This document shows positions 5,384-8,892 of a stretch of 8,892 nt of DNA, one piece after another; position 1 is the first letter of the stretch; each line of letters starts with the position of its first letter. The notes beneath the pieces were generated by a model. The model saw only the letters and a program-made list of their open reading frames with translations, did not search any database and had not been told where the DNA came from. Position numbers and translations under genes: made by a program. Where the stretch lies: NCBI GenBank assembly GCA_051646105.1, contig JBOFCO010000023.1, positions 1 to 8,892 of the forward strand, given 5' to 3'. This DNA is from JBOFCO01 sp051646105. GTDB lineage: Bacteria > Pseudomonadota > Alphaproteobacteria > Rhodobacterales > Rhodobacteraceae.

Positions 5384-6775
5384 TCAGGCGGCTTCGACGT
5401 TCAGCCAGACTCCGCCAGAAGGGCGCAATGTCAGGATCAGTTCAGGTCGCGGTTCCTGGCCTGCAACCGATGAAAAGCGGAACCTTGACAGCAATGTTGC
5501 CAGAACGATGACGGCTTCCTGAAGGGCAAAGGATGCGCCGATGCAGATGCGCGGCCCCTCTCCGAAGGGCAGATAGGCAAAGCGGTCGACAGTTCTGGGA
5601 TCGGCAAACCGTTCGGGATCGAAGCGGTCCGGATCGGGCCACAAGCCGTGGTTCCGGTGCAGGGCATAGATCGGCAAAAGCACGGTATCGCCCGGCCGGA
5701 TTTCGCGCCCGCACAGGATGTCATGCGCACGTGCCGTGCGTGACAGGAAGGCAGCAGGAGGATAAAGCCGCAGGGTTTCATCGACGATCATGCGGATATA
5801 GGGCAGGGCAGGCAGATCGGCGGCGGTGGCGGCGCGCCCGCTCAGTGCGCCCTGCGCCTCTGCCCGCGCACGGTCCTGCACCTTCTGGTCAAAGGCACAA
5901 AGATAAAGCGCCCAGGCCAGCGAAAGTGCCGTCGTTTCATGCCCCGCGACGATAAAGGTCAGCAGGTTGTCGCGCAGTTCGGGCGTGTTCATCTTCCGCC
6001 CGGTTTCGGTATCGACACCCGCCAGCAGCAGGTCGAGCAGATCGGGGACAGCCCGTGCCCCGGTCTTGCGGCGTTGCGTGATCGCGGTATCGGCCATCGA
6101 TTTCATGGTTTTCATGGCGGGCGCCGAAAACAGCCGCGACGGGCGCGGGACCCAGGGTGGCGCGCCGATGATGTCCAGCAACGAAACCTTTGCCGTCTGG
6201 CCCATGTAGGCGTCGATGGCCCGGTGCACCTCTGCCACCTCGAACGGTGTCCTGGCATCGGGGTCGTCACGATCGCCGGAGAATGTCACATCGGCGATAA
6301 CCTCGAATGTGGCGCGGACCATCTCTTCGAACAGGTCGACCTTGCGCCCCGTTGCGGCGGCCAGACGGTCACTTGCGCGGTCCGCGGCGGCGGTCATTAC
6401 CGGTGCCAAGGCCTGCACGTTGCGAAAGTTGAACGCCGGGGCTGCCGCACGCCGCTGCCACAACCAGTGCGCCCCCTCTGCGATGAACAGGCTTTCGCCG
6501 ATAGCCGGGCCAAGGATCAGCTTGGTCACGTCCGACTTCGGATAATCCGCCAGACGGTCCTTCAGGATATGCCGCAGCGCGCCGGGGTCCATCACCATAT
6601 GCCAGCGCTTGACCGTACGGCCTGATACCATGGGCTGCCGGGTGCAGAGTTCGGGGATCAGTTCCAGCAGGTTGCGGCGCGCGACGCCCAGGGTTTCCAG
6701 TATGCCCATGGGCCGCGCCGCCAGGTTTACCCGAACCGGCATGCGTGCGCTTTGCGGTGCAAGGTCATCCGGCAT
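5384..6775 (-). CDS. Cytochrome P450
   Basis: A complete 463-residue haem-thiolate monooxygenase that would insert one oxygen atom of O2 into an organic substrate, using electrons from a separate redox partner. All P450 hallmarks are present: helix C W-L-W-Q-R at 104-108 (W-x-x-x-R, haem propionate), the I-helix oxygen-activation motif A-G-H-E-T-T at 277-282, E-T-L-R at 333-336 (E-x-x-R), the P-E-R-F region at 387-390, and the haem loop F-G-E-G-P-R-I-C-I-G at 404-413 with Cys411 as axial ligand. There is no signal peptide or membrane anchor, so it should be cytoplasmic. The length fits a single-domain P450 without fused reductase. ATG 6775 is preceded by GGAG; Met12 is an alternative start without a clear ribosome site. 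No ferredoxin, ferredoxin reductase or biosynthetic cluster is nearby, and the substrate cannot be inferred. Confidence 0.95.
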   Translation of the reverse strand: MPDDLAPQSARMPVRVNLAARPMGILETLGVARRNLLELIPELCTRQPMVSGRTVKRWHMVMDPGALRHILKDRLADYPKSDVTKLILGPAIGESLFIAEGAHWLWQRRAAAPAFNFRNVQALAPVMTAAADRASDRLAAATGRKVDLFEEMVRATFEVIADVTFSGDRDDPDARTPFEVAEVHRAIDAYMGQTAKVSLLDIIGAPPWVPRPSRLFSAPAMKTMKSMADTAITQRRKTGARAVPDLLDLLLAGVDTETGRKMNTPELRDNLLTFIVAGHETTALSLAWALYLCAFDQKVQDRARAEAQGALSGRAATAADLPALPYIRMIVDETLRLYPPAAFLSRTARAHDILCGREIRPGDTVLLPIYALHRNHGLWPDPDRFDPERFADPRTVDRFAYLPFGEGPRICIGASFALQEAVIVLATLLSRFRFSSVAGQEPRPELILTLRPSGGVWLNVEAA

Positions 6776-6890
6776 GGCGGGCTCCGCTTTTCCGCCCCAC
6801 AGCTAGCATGCGATCCTCATCTTTCAAACCGGCCTTCGGTCGCAGGTCAGGCGACATGCCGCCCGCGTCAAAGCGCAAAACGCCGGGGAA

Positions 6891-6919
6891 TTGCGCCGGG
6901 CGGGCGGCTGGGCTAATCC
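6891..6919 (+). promoter_or_regulatory. Candidate promoter of the lipoprotein gene
   Basis: TTGCGC at 6891-6896 matches four of six -35 bases. Downstream is GCTAAT at 6912-6917 (four of six at -10, 15-base spacer) or TAATCC at 6914-6919 (17-base spacer but fewer matches). Either would start transcription 20-25 bases before the ATG. It lies in the 169-base divergent region shared with the P450 gene. Confidence 0.25.
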
Positions 6920-6932
6920 TGTCGCGAATTCA

Positions 6933-6937
6933 GGGAG
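6933..6937 (+). promoter_or_regulatory. Ribosome binding site fixing the lipoprotein start
   Basis: GGGAG lies seven bases before ATG 6945. The frame is open further upstream, from 6891, but only ATG 6945 has this site and gives a proper lipoprotein signal peptide, so it decides the start. Confidence 0.7.
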
Positions 6938-6944
6938 TGTCCAG

Positions 6945-7613
6945 ATGACTTTCTTCGCCCCGCTTGCCCGTTCCGCCGCCTTCGCCGCACTGATGGCTGT
7001 TGCCGCATGCGGCGCAAAGAAAGATGTCTCGCCGGAAGCGGTGCCGCTGGGCGATTTCGCGCTGGGGCACAACATCGTGGTTGCCGACAAGATGCAGCAG
7101 GTCGGCCCGTCGCGGCAAGCGACGCCAGAGGAATGGAAAGCCGCCGTCGGGGCCGAGATCGATAAGGTATTCAGCCCCTATCAGGGTGAAAAGCTGTATC
7201 ATGTGGCGGTCAGCGTCGATGCTTATGCGCTGGCCCTGCCGGGCATTCCTGTCGTTCTGAATCCGAAATCGGTTCTGGTGATTTCGGCAAATGTCTGGGA
7301 CGACGCCGCAGGAGCCAAGCTGAACGCCGAACCCAAGCAGATCACGGTATTTGAAAGCGCTTCCGGCAAGGGGGTCATCGGCTCTGGTCTGACCCAGACC
7401 AAGGAAGAGCAAATGGCGAACCTGTCGCGCAATGCCGTCATCAAGGTGCAGGAGTGGCTGGCCGAAAACCCGCAGTGGTTTGGCGCGGACGTGGCCGTGC
7501 CGGCGGGTGTTGCATCGGCAGAGGAAGTGCAGACGCTGCCCGAAGTCGCACTGCCGCCCGCCGACGGTATCGTTTCGCAGCCCCTGCCGGAGAACGGCCT
7601 GCCAGCGGAATGA
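6945..7613 (+). CDS. Predicted lipoprotein of unknown function
   Basis: A 222-residue protein exported and lipid-anchored. A hydrophobic segment (about residues 4-20) ends in the lipobox V-A-A-C, so Cys22 would be the lipidated first residue after signal peptidase II cleavage. Gly23 follows rather than Asp, which fits outer-membrane sorting. The mature part has a compact-looking region at about 33-175 with alternating short strands (H-N-I-V-V-A-D, L-Y-H-V-A-V-S-V-D-A-Y, S-V-L-V-I-S-A-N-V-W) and a late helix around 155-175. It then ends in a Pro/Ala/Val-rich tail (about 183-222) that is probably disordered. I do not recognise a named family. Such envelope lipoproteins of unknown function are common in Rhodobacterales. 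The gene stands alone between a divergent P450 gene and the tuf leader; nothing in the context shows its partner. Confidence 0.85.
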   Translation: MTFFAPLARSAAFAALMAVAACGAKKDVSPEAVPLGDFALGHNIVVADKMQQVGPSRQATPEEWKAAVGAEIDKVFSPYQGEKLYHVAVSVDAYALALPGIPVVLNPKSVLVISANVWDDAAGAKLNAEPKQITVFESASGKGVIGSGLTQTKEEQMANLSRNAVIKVQEWLAENPQWFGADVAVPAGVASAEEVQTLPEVALPPADGIVSQPLPENGLPAE

Positions 7614-7645
7614 TGTCCGCCGGGTGATGCCGTCAGCAACAGTGC

Positions 7646-7674
7646 TTGATTTTTCGCGGTCCAGCAAATAGGTA
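7646..7674 (+). promoter_or_regulatory. Weak candidate tuf promoter
   Basis: TTGATT at 7646-7651 (four of six -35 matches) is followed after 17 bases by TAGGTA at 7669-7674, a poor -10. The next bases, GCCCGC, would be a GC-rich discriminator, as seen at growth-rate and stringently controlled promoters of translation genes. The location suits a tuf gene that has no translation gene upstream. The -10 is too weak for more than a suggestion. Confidence 0.2.
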
Positions 7675-7691
7675 GCCCGCGATGCTGAATC

Positions 7692-7708
7692 GGGCCCTTT
7701 CCGGGCCC
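7692..7708 (+). other. GC-rich hairpin in the tuf leader
   Basis: GGGCCC at 7692-7697 and GGGCCC at 7703-7708 pair around the loop TTTCC. The hairpin ends eight bases before the tuf ribosome binding site. No T-tract follows, so a simple intrinsic terminator for the lipoprotein gene is doubtful. It could be an mRNA-stabilising 5' hairpin or a regulatory leader element. Confidence 0.45.
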
Positions 7709-7716
7709 CCAGACAT

Positions 7717-7720
7717 GAGG
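7717..7720 (+). promoter_or_regulatory. Ribosome binding site of tuf
   Basis: GAGG lies nine bases before ATG 7730. An in-frame ATG at 7715 overlaps this site and would add M-R-C-R-E. The conserved EF-Tu N-terminus M-A-K-x-K-F-E-R shows 7730 is the true start. Confidence 0.65.
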
Positions 7721-7729
7721 TGCCGCGAG

Positions 7730-8892
7730 ATGGCAAAGGCAAAGTTTGAACGGACGAAACCGCATGTGAACGTTGGCACGATTGGCCACGTTGACCACGG
7801 GAAGACGACGCTGACGGCTGCGATCACGAAGTATTTCGGCGAGTTCAAGGCCTATGACCAGATTGACGCGGCGCCGGAAGAGCGTGCGCGGGGGATCACG
7901 ATTTCGACGGCGCATGTGGAATACGAGACGGCGAACCGTCACTATGCGCATGTGGACTGCCCCGGCCACGCCGACTATGTGAAGAACATGATCACGGGTG
8001 CGGCGCAGATGGACGGCGCGATCCTTGTGGTGAACGCGGCCGACGGCCCGATGCCGCAGACGCGCGAGCACATCCTGCTGGGCCGTCAGGTTGGCATCCC
8101 CTACATGGTTGTTTACCTGAACAAGGTCGACCAGGTGGATGACGAGGAGCTTCTGGAGCTGGTGGAGATGGAAGTGCGCGAGCTGCTTTCGTCCTACGAA
8201 TATCCGGGCGACGACATTCCGATCATCAAGGGTTCGGCTCTGGCGGCGATGAATGGCACCGACAAGGAGATCGGCGAGGATTCGATCCGCGCGCTGATGG
8301 AAGCGGTCGACACCTATATCCCGACGCCTGCGCGCCCGATCGACCAGCCGTTCCTGATGCCGATCGAGGACGTGTTCTCGATTTCCGGCCGCGGCACGGT
8401 TGTGACGGGTCGCGTGGAGCGCGGCGTGATCAACGTCGGCGAGGAAGTGGAGATCGTGGGGATCCGGGCGACGCAGAAATCGGTCTGCACGGGCGTCGAG
8501 ATGTTCCGCAAGCTTCTGGACCGCGGCGAGGCGGGCGACAACATCGGCGCGCTGCTGCGCGGGATCGACCGTGAGGGCGTGGAGCGCGGCCAGGTGCTGT
8601 GCAAGCCTGCATCGGTGAAGCCGCACACCAAGTTCGAGGCGGAGGCCTATATCCTGACCAAGGAAGAGGGTGGCCGTCACACGCCGTTCTTCGCCAACTA
8701 CCGCCCGCAGTTCTACTTCCGCACGACGGATGTGACGGGCACTGTGAAGCTGCCGGAAGGCACGGAAATGGTGATGCCGGGCGACAACCTGAAGTTCGAG
8801 GTCGAGCTGATCGCCCCGATCGCCATGGAAGAAAAGCTGCGCTTCGCCATCCGCGAAGGCGGAAGAACCGTCGGCGCAGGCGTCGTTTCAAA
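7730..8892 (+). CDS. tuf: Translation elongation factor EF-Tu, missing only its last few codons
   Basis: EF-Tu is the GTPase that delivers aminoacyl-tRNA to the ribosomal A site. 387 codons are visible and the frame is still open at the window end; Rhodobacterales EF-Tu is about 391 residues, so roughly four are lost. GTPase motifs are G-H-V-D-H-G-K-T at 19-26 (G1), R-G-I-T at 54-57 (G2/switch I), D-C-P-G-H at 76-80 (G3), N-K-V-D at 131-134 (G4) and S-A-L at 169-171 (G5). His80 in D-C-P-G-H is the catalytic histidine. Domains II and III follow from about 205 and 300 with R-G-T-V-V-T-G-R and G-G-R-H-T-P-F-F intact. Codon use is visibly more biased than in neighbouring genes, as expected for a highly expressed gene. 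No fusA or rps genes lie upstream, so this copy is outside the str operon; the promoter should be in the 116 bases before it. Alphaproteobacteria often carry two tuf copies, and one commonly precedes tRNA-Trp/secE/nusG; that cannot be seen here. Confidence 0.98.
   Translation, partial: MAKAKFERTKPHVNVGTIGHVDHGKTTLTAAITKYFGEFKAYDQIDAAPEERARGITISTAHVEYETANRHYAHVDCPGHADYVKNMITGAAQMDGAILVVNAADGPMPQTREHILLGRQVGIPYMVVYLNKVDQVDDEELLELVEMEVRELLSSYEYPGDDIPIIKGSALAAMNGTDKEIGEDSIRALMEAVDTYIPTPARPIDQPFLMPIEDVFSISGRGTVVTGRVERGVINVGEEVEIVGIRATQKSVCTGVEMFRKLLDRGEAGDNIGALLRGIDREGVERGQVLCKPASVKPHTKFEAEAYILTKEEGGRHTPFFANYRPQFYFRTTDVTGTVKLPEGTEMVMPGDNLKFEVELIAPIAMEEKLRFAIREGGRTVGAGVVS

Noticed and set aside
6800..6827. 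Possible P450 promoter on the minus strand (TTGAAA, 16 bases, TAGCTG)
   Set aside because: The -35 is good but the -10 matches only two consensus bases; not strong enough to annotate.
7635..7656. Possible terminator after the lipoprotein gene (AGCA/TGCT stem then a T-run)
   Set aside because: The stem is only four A/T-containing pairs, too weak for an intrinsic terminator, though the T-run is suggestive.
7223..8680. Long open frame (485 codons) on the minus strand opposite tuf and the lipoprotein gene
   Set aside because: It is rich in His, Arg and Leu, as typical for antisense frames of GC-rich genes, and lies opposite the unmistakable EF-Tu sequence, whose strong codon bias keeps the opposite frame free of stops.

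Overview
The window looks like a core chromosomal segment of a GC-rich alphaproteobacterium, most likely order Rhodobacterales (Rhodobacter/Paracoccus-like). The reasons are the EF-Tu sequence, the alphaproteobacterial type of ParC (I-D-G-D-N before the R-Y-T-E-A-R-L active site), and a cluster of HIG1-type membrane protein, PduO-type cobalamin adenosyltransferase and EtfB. Species cannot be fixed by eye. No phage, transposon, CRISPR, tRNA or rRNA signature was seen. Eight protein genes are supported, two of them cut by the window edges, and coding density is high.

Left part (1-1971), all on the minus strand, read from right to left: a YbbO-like short-chain dehydrogenase with a GTG start, a 67-residue two-helix HIG1-type protein, a PduO-type ATP:cob(I)alamin adenosyltransferase, and the first 50 codons of electron transfer flavoprotein beta. 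The HIG1 stop and adenosyltransferase start share one base (TGATG). The 60-base gap before HIG1 is compatible with one operon. etfB follows after 156 bases and may have its own promoter.

Middle (1972-4378): a 74-base divergent region holding a perfect 7+7 bp inverted repeat separates the dehydrogenase from parC, the topoisomerase IV subunit A gene, on the plus strand. Just past parC are a 17-base tandem duplication over the stop codon and a strong hairpin that can serve as terminator for both parC and the converging DUF533 gene.

Right-middle (4378-6775), minus strand: a DUF533/YebE-like protein with a TerB-like C-terminal domain and a glycine-rich middle carrying repeated short motifs, then an intact cytochrome P450 without an obvious redox partner in view.

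Right end (6776-8892), plus strand: a 169-base divergent region, a 222-residue predicted lipoprotein of unknown function, a 116-base leader with a GC-rich hairpin, and a nearly complete tuf gene (EF-Tu) lacking only about its last four residues.

Most genes are housekeeping or metabolic units with no evident common pathway. The one cluster with a plausible joint theme is HIG1 - adenosyltransferase - EtfB (respiratory membrane, cobalamin cofactor and flavin electron transfer). I found no convincing new multi-gene system. The less ordinary points are the repeated motifs in the DUF533 protein, the inverted repeat around a possible parC -10 element, the rearranged-looking parC 3' end and the unassigned lipoprotein.
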